A DNA stretch of 64,000 nucleotides from Druceiella hillmani (GCA_039881145.1 JAYKKI010000088.1:4878001-4942000), one strand, 5' to 3'; positions 11,235-22,789 are shown, numbered from the stretch's first letter. The notes: generated from the letters alone by a model not told the origin. Numbers and translations are program-made.

Positions 11235-12635
11235 ACGAAATCACGTAACATGTGATGGTACAATTATGAAGATAAATGCGAATAAATAGCTGTATACAGT
11301 TGGAAATTTTAAAGTTTCTAAATAAGTAGTACATATAACGAAAAGTCTTTAAAATTTGGAAATTAACATAACTTATTTTTGTGCTATTTGCATATCATGT
11401 ATATCGAATTCGTATCTGAGCAGTGTTGATACACCGTGATTATGAGACATTTTTTTACATTTCTGGACCTTAGGGTAATAAAAACACCTAACAAAGTTGT
11501 GGAAAAATTATGAACTATGAACATCCTAATATTAAACATGAAAAAGTATGAATGGGTGGATGTGTACTTGTAGCTGTATAACTCCATAATTGATGGAAGC
11601 AGATCCTTCCAACTTCGTTACATGGACAGATTTTTGCTAGGATTAATACACAGAATATTTCTTTATCCCGGAATCTGAAGTTGTTCCAAAAGGATAGCAT
11701 TCATATTTTATGATATCCATTAGGTTCCCACTTAACCAAGTAATACCGTCCGTCAGAAAAATTTGGACTCGAACCGTATAACCCAAATTTCAAAATCTAA
11801 GCGTGATTCTCCTGTCTCTTCCATAACTCCATTATCATGTTGCTATTAAATGCAAATGCATTTTGAAAAAGCGAAACAAATTAAGTTAAAGCCTGAAGTT
11901 ACCCATGTACTACATGATTCTAGTCCACACGAATAAAGTCAAAAGAAATCAACTTCTTGAAAATAATTTTGCACAAAAATTTCGACAGTACGTATCTAAA
12001 TGACGAAATGTTTAAATTGTGTTCAATGTTATTTTTACTAGAATAAATCAAGCCATAATTACGAACAACAAATAAATATTCAACTATGACCAATGACCGA
12101 AACGAATAAATTAAATAAGCCATAATATCGTTCAGTATTAAGTGATCTAATATAGCTGCATTTAAAAATAAAGCATAATATCTCTGCAAACTCTCGAGTT
12201 GATCTTTACCACAATAATGCGCAAGCAGACAACAGATTATTATAATCGGTGTTATTAAAAAAGCTTCTACAAAGAAGTCGTATCTTACCGTAGGATCTTA
12301 CCGGCTATCGCCGATCCGAGAGTTACGGGTTAAAACGCTCTGATATAGAATAAACCGAAGTTGTCGCACATATGTTTGATCGCACGCTGAAGACGGATGA
12401 TATTTAATAGGCGGCGCGCGCTTTTTAATTTGCCTAGAGTCGATGGAAATGTATATCACCGACCCTATCGAACAGTAGTAGATTGTCAGTGTCACAGTGT
12501 TAACGTCCGCTTTTGGGATACAACTACGATAAGCGGATAATGCAAGGGGAGAATATTTCGAAATAAAATATTCAAAGTCCACAATATCAAACGGCTTCAT
12601 TATATTTATTGCCTTGACAAAAGTATAAGTTATCT
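11235..12635 (+). repeat. Diverged paralogous segment, copy B
   Basis: The segment is collinear with 4490-5550. Landmarks are 'GGTACAATTATGAAGATAAA' (11254), 'CCACTTAACCAAGTAATACC' (11729), 'AAGCCTGAAGTTACCCATG' (11890), 'GAAATGTTTAAATTGT' (12005), 'AGTGATCTAATATAGC' (12139), 'GGAGAATATTTCGAAATAA' (12549) and 'ATTGCCTTGACAAAAGTATA' (12609). Part of 11530-11700 ('TTTATCCCGGAATCTGAAG') resembles lepidopteran LINE-tail repeats. Relative to copy A it has an extra block of roughly 300 bp at about 12235-12540, listed separately. Confidence 0.6.
12235..12540. other. GC-richer insert in paralogous copy B
   Basis: This block is absent from the matching place in copy A (about 5400-5450), where the two copies resume at GGAGAATATTTCG. 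It has higher G+C than its surroundings, including GGCGGCGCGCGC at about 12411-12422. The minus-strand open frame 12298-12747 runs through it and past its edge for 149 codons. No domain is recognised, so this is more likely an unidentified inserted repeat than a gene. Confidence 0.4.
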
Positions 12636-12639
12636 TTCT

Positions 12640-13240
12640 CTTTAGAGTTCGCTTTTGTGTGCACTCGTGTGAGTTTGTAGGTTTGTTAACTTCATTTTTG
12701 TTTGAATTCATCACCAGTACAATATATAAGTACACATAAAGATGCATATAGGAGAAAAATGAGAGGGTTTAATATAAAAAAAATATTCAGTAAAAATAAT
12801 TGGAACTGAATTATTCAGTGAAAAAACGAAATATTGTCAAGACAGGTAGAAAGTGCTTCCATTGCTGACAAAAGCAAGTCAAACAAACACCCCTTTTTAT
12901 TGTATTAAAATTGCATATAATAAAATACTTATTATAATTTTTTCTACTTAATTGCCACTTTGCGAAGCAAGAAAGTGTTTGAAATTTGAAATAAGACAGA
13001 TAGTTTTTAGCAATAAAAGCGCTTTTTAGATCGATTTCTTTTCCAAATAATTGCAAATGTTTTACTGTCGCAAAAATACTCTCACGTATGTTTTATCTAT
13101 GCTCACATTCAAATGTGTCTCAATATATTACAGACGTATTGTTCTGATAATTGATTAATTGTCATTCACTTCGTTTCAGTTCTTTACAGCATTTTGTCTA
13201 AAACGAATATTTCTTGACACATTAAAAAGTATTCATTTGG
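12640..13240. other. AT-rich gap, no gene recognised
   Basis: No repeat or coding similarity was recognised. The minus-strand frame 12811-13056 (81 codons) is lysine- and phenylalanine-rich without a motif. Confidence 0.5.
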
Positions 13241-13294
13241 TGTAGTTACCCGACGCATAGTAATTACACAAATTAATAGTGTACCTACGCACAT

Positions 13295-13475
13295 CTTAGA
13301 TGGCGCTACATATATTTTAAATAGCGCGATGAACTTTTCCAGCAGGACGTACATTGGTAAAAAGGGCGTGTCCAGAGGTAAAATGTAAAGTGATGCGGGT
13401 GAGGTAGGTGAGCAATCTGAATGCCGCCAAAGGCATGAGGGCAGACGTATTTGTTGGTAGTCTGCCGCATGTGAA
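13295..13475. other. GC-richer island with two adjacent hairpins
   Basis: The motif TTAGATGGCGCTA at 13302, common in insect repeats, opens a GC-richer stretch. ATGCC at 13421-13425 pairs with GGCAT at 13432-13436. Directly after it, CATGAGGGCAGAC (13434-13446) pairs with GTCTGCCGCATG (13460-13471) with one bulge around a 13-base loop. The hairpins overlap in CAT, so they may be alternatives. It could be part of a small structured repeat; no RNA family is recognised. Confidence 0.35.
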
Positions 13476-13779
13476 ATTTTTTGATATTATATGTATTAGT
13501 TATAAGCTTACTTTGTTTCCTGGATTTGTTTAAAATGTTTAATCCGTTGTCAATATTTTTATTTCAATTGCTAGTTTAAATGTTTAGTTTCCTTTGCCCG
13601 GTTAAATATCGGGCTGCATATATTTGTTTACTACGTTTTTTATCGTATAGGTATATCAATAATAAAATTGTAGAAATCCTGTATATTCACATTGAAGATA
13701 ATTACGAAAAAAATAATTTAAAGGAACATAACAATATTATTTAGAGAACATGAAAATATTATTTTTAAAATGTTTGTCT

Positions 13780-13890
13780 GATTGCATAAGAACCTCTGTA
13801 TTTGTTCGCGTATCACGCAAGGACTACTAAAAGGCTTTCTGCGAAGTTTTTATTAGTAGATTTTATTGAATCTGGGATAACATACGTTTC
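13780..13890 (+). repeat. LINE-tail-type dispersed repeat (lepidopteran wording)
   Basis: 'TTTGTTCGCGTATCACGCA' followed by 'GGACTACTAAAAGG', 'CGAAGTTTTTATTAG' and 'TCTGGGATAACATACG' is in the order of a widespread lepidopteran LINE-derived repeat. The copy is short and diverged. Confidence 0.55.
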
Positions 13891-14029
13891 GTACCAATGG
13901 AACAACTAAAAAAAATATATTGAAATTTAACGTTTCAATGCAAAGACTATTTAGTTTATTTTTATAATTATTATAGTAGATTGTAACATAGGTCTAAAAA
14001 TCAACAAAGTCGCGAGCACAGTTGTTATT

Positions 14030-14310
14030 TTGCCATCAATTCCCTGTTACGTTCCCCGTGACGCTGCTACTCATCATTGGTCTGTGGATTTTTTTTAGCT
14101 ACGCGATTTTAAATATTACTCCAGCACCACTCGGCGGGTGTTAATCCAACCCGAATCTCCACGGAGTTTCGTGCCATCAAAGCCGTACATATTGTGATCA
14201 ATCCAAAAAATCCCGGGAACTATAATAAAACATGGAAAAAATTAATCTTTAACTTTCGTGGAAACCCCCGCTGAAATAGGTGCTTCTTACAAAGAATCCA
14301 CGCGGTATAT
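14030..14310. other. GC-richer island with coding-like but unidentified frames
   Basis: Between AT-rich flanks lies a stretch with 'CACCACTCGGCGGGTG', 'TCCAACCCGAATCTCCACGG' and 'TTTCGTGCCATCAAAGCC'. Both strands can be read open for about 30-40 codons; the plus frame includes NPTRISTEFRAIKAVH. This looks like a short remnant of a mobile-element protein, but no family was recognised. Confidence 0.3.
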
Positions 14311-15269
14311 CCATACAAGACAAAAATGTTATTTCTGATAAGGTAATCTCCGTCTCAGTTTAGTACTCAACCCAAAAATTCCTAATTTTCATTTACATTA
14401 ATTTCATTTTTTAAGGTGACTCCTCGAGAGTAGCCCAGCTAAATTTACAGAAAAACTTATCAGTGAAGTTAGAAGGTTTTTAACAAGGTAACGAAAAATT
14501 CATTTAAACGTTATCAAAAATACAAAAAACCCAAGCTTTTTAATTTGGTTTTGTTTTCGATACAGAGATAAGATCTTTAAAAATAAATATTTTTGCACCG
14601 AATTAGTCAATTAGTCAACTAAGCTGAAGAAATAAGTACACCAAACTCTCAAAAACATCGAACATACGTAGTAAAAATTCGGATTCCACTTGAACCTGTT
14701 TACATTTGTCATTATTTTTTGGACCTGTAGACCCAGCGGGCCTCCTCGAGTACTATTTTCTTAATTTCTGTAATTATATTATTATTATTAGCAAAATTTT
14801 TTTGGACTATTTAATATATCATCGTAAATTTAATTAGCCTAATGTTTCGGGTTAGTATATAACAAAATATTGTCGTTTCATTTTCGGAAAATTCGTTTCT
14901 GGGTAGCTATTTTAGTTAAACTTTTACAAACGAAACACTAATTTAATGAAGTATTTTATCATATAGCCTGTCATAGCCTCTTGCCTTTGTAATGACTCAA
15001 GTAGATCTTTTAAAAATCAGTACGTATACAAAGATGTGTTTTCCAAAATATCTCTGTTGGGCTAATTCTGATCTGAGTTTAGCTTTTACAGTTAAATTAA
15101 AAGCTATAAAATAACAAAATATGTATTAGTACAGGTGATTTTTTAATCGGTGTGCTTTTAATTATCACCCTATAATAGTTTCATAATTTTTTAAATCCTT
15201 TTGTATACTCAAACCAAAAAGTGAAGCACGAAATTTAAAATCAGCAAAAGTATTGCATGCTTCGTGTCA

Positions 15270-15445
15270 TTAAGTAACCACATATTTCAATCAGGAAGTT
15301 AAGGTCCGACATGAATAATGATATACGTTCATAACATTCCGACATGGATAATAGTTGAGCATTGACTAAGCGTATTTTAGTTTATGTGCCGCTCGCCTTT
15401 AGTATTTAGGGCTATTCTGGCAATATATGGTATAACGGATATTAA
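15270..15445 (+). repeat. Dispersed family 'gamma', copy 2
   Basis: AAGGTCCGACATG, 'TTCATAACATTCCG', 'GAGCATTGACTAAGCG', 'TTTTAGTTTATGTGCC' and 'GGCAATATATGG' follow the order of the 8.3-kb copy. It is more diverged than the other two. Confidence 0.45.
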
Positions 15446-17090
15446 AATTCCCATTGATGATATATAACTATTATATATCGAGGAAGTATGTGAAATGAGG
15501 TTATATAAGATTGGATAATGTTTATTCCTATAAAGTATTGCCAAATTTGAAAAGTTTTTCAAATCCAATAAATTTTATATGATAGTACTTTCGCAACTGA
15601 GTTTAATTTCGTTATGAGCAAGCATTTTTTAAGCAAAACTTATTTATATATTGGAAAACTATATAGAATTTCTTGATGTATGAAGTTTATTTGCATTATT
15701 ATGAACATTAAACGCAAATACTATGTTTTATGGTAATGGTAACACGTAACTTCGCGTATAAGAAAATGTTAGCATAGAATATGTCGACATTTTCTTCTGT
15801 CATTATAGATGATAAGCGTTCTGTATATGAACACTGTGAAATCAATAATTCTGTCTTCATAATGTCTTTTCATCTGCGCGGTATTACATTATACTTAAGA
15901 ACACGCCAGTATACTATTCTATAATTGATTCTTTTACGATTTTTTTTGGAGTTTGAATGTTTTAAGAGCCTGAGTTAATATTATAAGCTTAAAAATAATA
16001 AAACTGCCTGTTGTTACTTAAAATAGAAAGTCATCCCATTTTCACATAAGAGGTAATTAGGAATACACTTTTATTATGGTAACGTCAGTGGAAATAAATG
16101 GGAAGGAGTAATAGAGTATAGAAAAAGTCCAAAAAGTTGAATCAAAATTTAAAAAAATAGTAATCATAAGGTAACCGTAATAACTGTTCGACAGAAAATA
16201 AGTCAAATTAAATATTTTCTTGCGCAGAATCATCTCTTGCAAAGCCAAACACAGGTTTTAGTTTTTTTTTAGAACTACTGTATTTTATGAAATAAAATAA
16301 ATCCAAAAATTATTTAATTTGTAGCAAGCCAAAATGTATATTATATGACAAATCCAAAATGGGTAAACATATTTCCAAATAGTTTCTGAATTAGGTAACA
16401 AACAAATTTATGGACCACAGTTGTTAAATTAATTACGAGGTTGAAATATAATAAATGGCAGAATTTGTTTATGCAGTGAATAGTTAGCCCGGATTAAGGA
16501 TCTGTGTAATTAATCCAAACTAATATTCTTTAACACTTATTTTCATTGGAAACACTAACAAAGTTAGTGTCAACCTAATATTTTTTAAAAAAACTTATGT
16601 CAGCGCCATAACCTCATTGATTTCAAAATAATTTACAGCTATTAGATTTATTACTTTGTTAGTACTAATATATATGTTAGATTGCTGTACAGTATCTCCC
16701 TAATGTAATACCCTCAGTGCAAAAACAAGTGCAAACAATAGTTTTTCTTCAACGAACCTTGAAAACAGGAATATGGATGATAGTTTAACAAGTGGATTGA
16801 CACCAAATTCCAAATGATTATTTAATTCTCTCAGAAGCACTAAAAGAGTGGTAATCGCCTCATAAATATTAATTGTGTATATACCTATTCCCGTGTATTG
16901 AGTATGTTTCTTTATATGTCCTCTGTATATTAATTATATAATTGCATTTATTAAAGATTTATGCATATATATGAAAGTATTTATCTATATTTTTTATAAT
17001 TTTCATATCTAACCTTTCATTCAATTTACTTCTAGCAATCATTATATCTTATGTGACGGAAAACATCAACGGAAAATATAATGCACAATC
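15446..17090. other. AT-rich gap, no gene recognised
   Basis: No domains, tandem repeats or known dispersed repeats were recognised. A small perfect hairpin (ACACTAAC, loop AAA, GTTAGTGT) lies near 16551-16569. Confidence 0.5.
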
Positions 17091-17094
17091 CAGG

Positions 17095-17350
17095 TTTTGT
17101 AAAAACCCCGTCCATGTTAAATCTACGTTTCCTGCTTTAAGATACCATGAATTCTATCTGCGACAAGAGACTAACTAATAACGTACTGGCTACGTCAAAT
17201 GAATACTAAGTCACTACAGACACCCGCCCTGCTGTATTGGAGCTTAATGGTTATGAACGAGCTAACTGGAACATCGATCGTCACAAACGTATGGAGGCGC
17301 AGTCGTGTACTGACTACGATCAAACAACTAAAGATGTTGTGAACTTTTTA
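17095..17350 (-). repeat. SINE-like dispersed family 'alpha', copy 3 (inverted)
   Basis: This is the reverse complement of the family core: CCCCGTCCATGTTAAATCTA, TGAATACTAAGTCACTACAG, ACACCCGCCCTGC, GGAGCTTAATGGTTATGAAC, GAGCTAACTGGAACATCGAT and CACAAACGTATGG. It includes the GC-rich end that copy 2 lacks. It is the only copy of the five on the minus strand. Confidence 0.55.
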
Positions 17351-17409
17351 TTTTTAATATTCTATCCAAGTCTGAATTTCTATTTTCTGCCACTTTGACT
17401 TGAATATAT

Positions 17410-17785
17410 TACATACTAGCTTCTGCCCACGAATTCGTTCACGTGGGCTGCAGTACTGTAGCTGATGTGTCAATCCGAGCCACCGTTTATTTCTTTTCCA
17501 ACTTATTATTAGTACTTTATAATCGAGTTATAAAAAGAGAAATTTTTTTATGCTATGAGTTAACGCATGGTATGAGTTTATAGAAACTAATATCAAACTT
17601 TGAGAATTTTCTTTTATGGTGATAAAAAGTAATGGTGGTAAAAAGTAACCTATATATAGATTCAGGCTCTAATCTATTCATGAGCTAAATTTTGTGTAGA
17701 TCTCTTTACAAATTACTAAATCATACAGTAACAAACGTCCATCTATCCAGACTTTCACATTGGTAATAATTTTTATACATGTCTG
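17410..17785 (+). repeat. Nearly full-length insect LINE-tail-type dispersed repeat
   Basis: It begins with 'ATACTAGCTTCTGCCCACG' and 'AATTCGTTCACGTGGGCTG'. It continues with 'AAAAAGTAACCTATATAT', 'CTCTAATCTATTC', 'GAGCTAAATTTTGTGTAG', 'ACAGTAACAAACGTCCATC' and 'CTTTCACATTGGTAATAATT'. Each phrase and the order match a very abundant lepidopteran repeat, usually read as the 3' part of RTE-like LINEs or their non-autonomous derivatives. The match is diverged in many places. Assignment is from memory. Confidence 0.7.
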
Positions 17786-18074
17786 TCCCATTTGCTTGAG
17801 TATTAAGCAAAAACTCCTGGCCCGATTATGATTTATTTTCAGTGGAATAATTGTTGCAGTTTATTTTAAAATTAAGATCACGTTCTGTCGGTTTCAAGCG
17901 CTTTTAAAGGGACCATTTTGTCTGTGCGCTTGTTTTTTAATTACCTAAAAGACCAGCCAAGAGATAGTTGTATTAGTTTTAAAACCTAGTGGGTAATACA
18001 AATTATAGAGTGAGGATGGTTGAATCCTTTCCTTCACCCATGCGACAAAATTTATTTTAAATAAAAATTACTAA

Positions 18075-18315
18075 TAGGTTAGTTTGGATTACATTAAATT
18101 AGCTTGGGTTACGTTGGGTTATTATTTGAATTAGTTTGGGTTATTAGGGGTTATTCTGAGTTAGGTTTTATAATATTGGGTTAGGTTATATTATTATTAG
18201 ATAAATTTAAGTTTGTTATGTTTGGTTGGATTAGGTTCGGTAATGACGCGTTATGTTGGGTTAGGTTAGATTGGGTTATGAAAGGTTATGTGGGGTTAGG
18301 TTATGTTGGTTTCAG
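18075..18315 (+). repeat. Degenerate GGTTA-rich repeat
   Basis: The tract holds many scattered copies of GGTTA, GGGTTA and TTAGGTT with irregular spacing. The insect telomere repeat is TTAGG, so this could be a decayed interstitial telomere-like tract, though GGTTAGGTT-type simple repeats are common inside insect genomes. A complementary patch lies at 20090-20235. Confidence 0.55.
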
Positions 18316-18319
18316 TTGA

Positions 18320-20085
18320 AACAGATGTTAAGTAACATTCTTAACGAGCATAGTGTTGTTATCGGTCATACAACAATATTTTCTAGAATATTTCAATTAC
18401 TCTTATACTTCTTTTAAATATCGACAATATTTTTGAAGTTTCGAGACCCTAAACATATCCTCTATTCATCGGATATTGTTTAGTATTTTTTTCTGCCTCA
18501 ACACTACAACTTTTACAGTCAAAGTCCCTTAAAACTTAGTAGGGTACACTGTTCGTTAGAGCCTTTGATATAACATCCGGGTACAGAAATTAATACATTA
18601 CTTGTCGACAGAACGAGCGGAAGTTAACAGTAGGATAAATGTATTGAGTGACAAAATCACCATTTACTACATTCTTACGTTAATATCTCTTTAAACTAAT
18701 TGTGAAATTAAAATTTGACATTTAGTACAAGAGTACATATTTCAAATCTTGTGGAAAAATAGTATCAATTAACAAAATTGTTAACCCATTTAAACCCATT
18801 ACACTCTATTCTCTGAATAAATTAGTGGAAGAAATTACGTGTTATCTAAAAAGAAAGGTTAAAGACTCTCCTATCACTATTTAGTAGATGTTTGGAAGTT
18901 TACTTATGACTGATTTATAAAGAAAAGATTCAATTGTTTATGTGACAAAGAGTAAACGCCAAGTTTTCAGACCAAAAAGTGGCTTAAGAGTTGTATTATG
19001 TAAGTTTCTACCAGTCATTAATGAAATATTTCATTTACTTTTCGGTAATCTTAAATTTCACTAACTCAAATACACATCGACTTCACAAATTACTACTTCA
19101 TTTTGAATATTTATTAAGTCTGCCTTTCCAAAGTCTGTTTACTTAATTGAGTAAACAGTCTTAGATTCCTCCATAAAGTTGATGGTTATAATTATAATAT
19201 TTTGTTCCATTATCAATAAATTTGTAATATAACTTTTATAAGATCATTGCCTGAAGCATCCGCAAAATTTCCTACGATTCATTGAAAATTGTAGAAGCGG
19301 TAAATTTATGATAGATGTATCAAAAAAATTGAATGAAGAAATTCTAAAAATTGTAACACGCGATATAACAATTTAATTCAACATTTTCTAAGTAAGAATA
19401 CTCTTTTTATCGGGAGTAACCTAAAGCTAAAATCGACTCATCTAATATAATTTTTAGCTGAATAACGAAATAATAAAGCTAAGCGTCAATGGTGATATAA
19501 CTATAGAAAATTTTCCGACGTTATGGAAGGAAATGTATTAATAAATCGTATGAAAGAAAATGTGTTAGTAAATTTCTGTAAACATATTTCTAAAAAGCAA
19601 CAAATATTTAGTCGTATTTATTATTTCGTTGTGTTGGTTAACTGTCCCAATACCAAATAACTAAAAAAAAGCTTGTACTTGCCATTAGAGGACATCTTTC
19701 TTGTTCTTTGCATGCGCAGTAAACTGTAACACGTGGAAAACATGCAGTGATTATTTAAAAATCTACTACAAAAATCACAAAGCTCAAATCTAAAAGTTAA
19801 GTTATGTAAGACTATTTGTTGAGAACCTAAAAATAACAAATTACATCTTAGTTAATACAAAAACGTTGTAAGTCCTAATATACGGAATCCCAGTAAATAA
19901 CCAAAAGTCTAAGCAAAATCAATACTTCTTATAATACAATATAACAAATTCATCTATCACTTATATACTCAATATCAAAATATAACAAATACACAGAACG
20001 ACGCACGATGATGTACATACATATAATTTACATAGTTTTTAAGAGAATGAAAATTAATTTCACACAACGTAAATTCTAACAATAA
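18320..20085. other. AT-rich gap between two complementary simple-repeat patches
   Basis: No gene or recognisable repeat. It is flanked by GGTTA-rich DNA on the left and CCTAA-rich DNA on the right. The minus-strand frame 19621-19839 has no known motif. Confidence 0.45.
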
Positions 20086-20089
20086 TACA

Positions 20090-20235
20090 ACCTAGTACTA
20101 TCTAACCCAACATAACTTAACCTAATCTAATCTAACTAAAAATGCTCCAACCTAATCGAATCTTGCTCCATCTAATCCAATCTAATCCTTTCTAAAAAAA
20201 GCCAGCTCAAGGTAGTCCAACCTAACCGAAAATAA
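20090..20235 (-). repeat. Degenerate CCTAA-rich repeat
   Basis: It contains CTAACCC, AACCTAATC, TCTAATCTAAC, CATCTAATCC and AACCTAACC and is the strand complement of the 18.1-kb patch. Spacing is irregular. Confidence 0.5.
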
Positions 20236-21069
20236 ACCATTTAACTCATCCCTGAACTTTTTCTTCCCTGTATATGTAAAACTCTAGGTATGTGCTAAAC
20301 TTCAAATTTCTTGGTCAACTGGAAGTAAGTCAGAAGTTTTTGGTGATAATTAATCAGCCCAGGTATGTACGAGTATTTACGAAATTTAGAATTCGTTGTA
20401 GTGTTTATTACTTAGTTGCGTATGCCACAAATTTTTGTATGAGAGGTGTTTATTGTGACTCGAAATACTACGTGTAAATACTATGTGTGAATACGATATG
20501 TAAACGGTTTTCGAGAATTCATCAGAGCGTTATCACATGCACAGATGAACGTTTTGGTCCAAAATCAAAAAGTAATCATGTTACTTTTCTCTACGTTTTA
20601 ATTGATTCGTTTTAATTGTAACCGAATAAATATTTATAAAATAAAGAATCTGTTAATACCCAATAGGACGTGAGAAAATTTACAATTCTATACAATAACA
20701 AATTATTTGTAAAATTGATTCTCAGCGCAAATACGTTTCCAAAATTATAAAAATAGCGTCATGCCTTAAAGTTTTCAACAGCTGCAATTTGCACACGCTG
20801 CATAATCCTTTAAGAATATAATTTCTAAGATACGCCTTTTTGGATCTGAAATTATTTAATTTTAATCCCTAACTTCTTCTGTCTAACATTTCTAATACCG
20901 GATCACTTATATTTCTAGATAAAATTGAACTTTTTTTAAAACGGATTTTGAGACTCAAGATAACGATATAGGAATCAGCAATGCATTTAACCTCCAAATA
21001 GATTGCATAAATGTAAGTAACACATTTTTTTAGTTAAATATACAGGTCCCTCTTATGTTAGCTAATAGA

Positions 21070-21560
21070 CGTCAATGGGAGTTCAAAATATAATTATAGC
21101 TATTTTGTATAAAACTATCTTTTTTCAATTGTTTTGACAGTAAATTCTTTTCTTCGCTGTTGTGTGCAAATTTGATCAAAGGTTGACGATCTTTGAAGAT
21201 ACAGTGAAGCGATTTTACCGCTGTCAGTGTAATTTTGTAACCGTGTAGCTGAAATTTCACAGACAAGTGATAGCTGGTAGCGCCTTCGATGTAAAAAACT
21301 ACACACCACGATAGCCAAACTGATTGTGGGCGTTACGATCAATAATATTGGCATAGGGAGAAACCTGTGTCCAAAAGTAGATGGAGAAAAGTTCTTAATA
21401 AAACTTGATTGATAAATGTGTACGGATAATTTTCTGAACTTGCTTTCTTCATTAATATTTTGATCAATTTTATCAAACACCCGGCATTGAAAACATTGTA
21501 TAAAAACCCTTGCGTCCAAAAAAATGGACCAATTTAATTTTAATGTTGTCAATATTTGGA
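21070..21560 (-). pseudogene. Ty3/gypsy-like pol relic (RT C-terminus and RNase H region)
   Basis: Two overlapping minus-strand frames, 21552-21115 (145 codons) and 21266-21072 (64 codons), look like one protein split by a frameshift. In the first, LLIVTPTISLAIVV followed by RRRYQLSL and ISATRLQNYTD resembles the start of gypsy RNase H. The family there has a hydrophobic strand with a catalytic Asp, then a 'QPL..F.S..LS..Q..Y...' pattern. In the second, TAVKSLHCIF, then RQPLIKFAHNSEEKN and SKQL, resembles the later 'A(V)KHF...HKPL..AF......S.RQL' pattern. The Asp expected in the first strand is not evident. A 145-codon open frame is unlikely by chance at this base composition. It cannot be active; LTRs were not found. 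A non-gypsy origin is possible. Confidence 0.45.
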
Positions 21561-22321
21561 GGCAGCCTTTCTAAGATAATCGCAAAGTTTTCTTGACATT
21601 TGTTTTGCCTATTTTTTAGTCAGGAATTCTAGGATAAGTTTGCTTGTCAAAGAATAGGTCATAAAAGGTATTTTGTGTTCACATAAATATTTTTGTCAAA
21701 CATTTGTCGATAAAGCATATGTTTGTTTCCACCATTCAGTTGAGTTTGAATCATCAATTTTTCCAATGAATCATAATTTTTTAAGTTGTAGTAACCATGG
21801 AAATATTTGAACATGGATATATTAGGTTAATACAGCTGGAATTATAATTTTGAACGATTATAAGCATAGCGAAATTCTCTAACGGAGACGATTCTGTGTG
21901 ACGTACTTCGCTGTTCCAAAAAGTATATCGTGGATATCTTAAAAGCAGCAGCTTTGCAATGAGCTGTCATTTTAATACGTAACAAATAAATTGCTTTTTA
22001 GTGTCAATATATATTTGGAATAATCCCTGCAAGAGAAATGCAATATAAAAATTTTCTAAAGAAATTGAAAAGCCAAATGCTAGTGACCAGTTAAGTTAGT
22101 TAATACTCAGAGGGACTTCTTTAACTTTTCAATGGCCGACGTCTAGGTTTATACTCATCAAAGCGCACAGGATAGTCTTGTCACAATTTGTGAAAGAAGA
22201 AGTAAAGTTGGATAAAAGAGTAACGGAATATTGTGTCCATTACCGATGAAAGCTGGTAGACTTTACGTGATTTCATTAATTCTAATCTTGTATGGAAGAC
22301 ACGGTGAAATAATTATGAAGT

Positions 22322-22789
22322 ATGCATATTATATTGCATAGCTTCAGGATATCTAGCTTGATAATTTCACGTGTGCAAAATATCTTTATTCAACATCTGC
22401 ATACTCGTATAAGGGAGCATGGTTATTTCCCTTTTTTATTTCCTACCGATATTCTCTTGGGTATGTTGGATTTCCATCCCATGCAACTTAAAGGAGACGT
22501 TGCACTTATGAAATTTATCTTTCAGCAATTAAAAGGAAAAGTTATGTGCCCCCTATTATTAAGTAAATTTTCATTCTTCGTACTTGACATTTTCCTGCAG
22601 TCACATGACCATAACCTGTTTATTATACCATCCTCTAGAATCGAACTATATCGGAACTCTCCAGTTTCCTGCGGAATTCAACTGTTCAACCACCTGATCG
22701 TCGTTGCACCAGGGTGTGATTTATTTATGATGAGTGAAAAAAAAAATTCGAAATGTGTCGCTGTTGTGCTTTATTGTATTTATATTTAA
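22322..22789 (+). pseudogene. Jockey-type LINE reverse transcriptase, C-terminal fragment
   Basis: A 155-codon frame shows the region just after the reverse transcriptase domain of Jockey/CR1-group non-LTR retrotransposons. Visible pieces in order are IISRVQNIFIQHL (the 'ERVQ..F..Y' helix), FPTDILLGMLDFHPM, GDVALMKFIFQQLKGKV, CPLLLSKFSFFV and PSSRIELYRNSP, ending with LFNHL. This is the usual order of '..LGL.SL..RR...D....KLL.G.IDCP.LL..I.F.VP......F..P..RT....NSP'. The catalytic part upstream is gone, and no continuation in the same frame was seen before 22322. The frame has survived without stops, so the copy may be relatively young. An AATAAAAAG stretch near 23111 could mark the 3' tail. 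Confidence 0.75.

Noticed and set aside
12298..12747. 149-codon minus-strand frame as a host gene
   Set aside because: It spans the edge between a GC-rich insert and a duplicated repeat, matches no family and is not kept in the paralogous copy.
18075..18315. True interstitial telomere array
   Set aside because: The GGTTA words are too irregular and degenerate to show a tandem TTAGG array.
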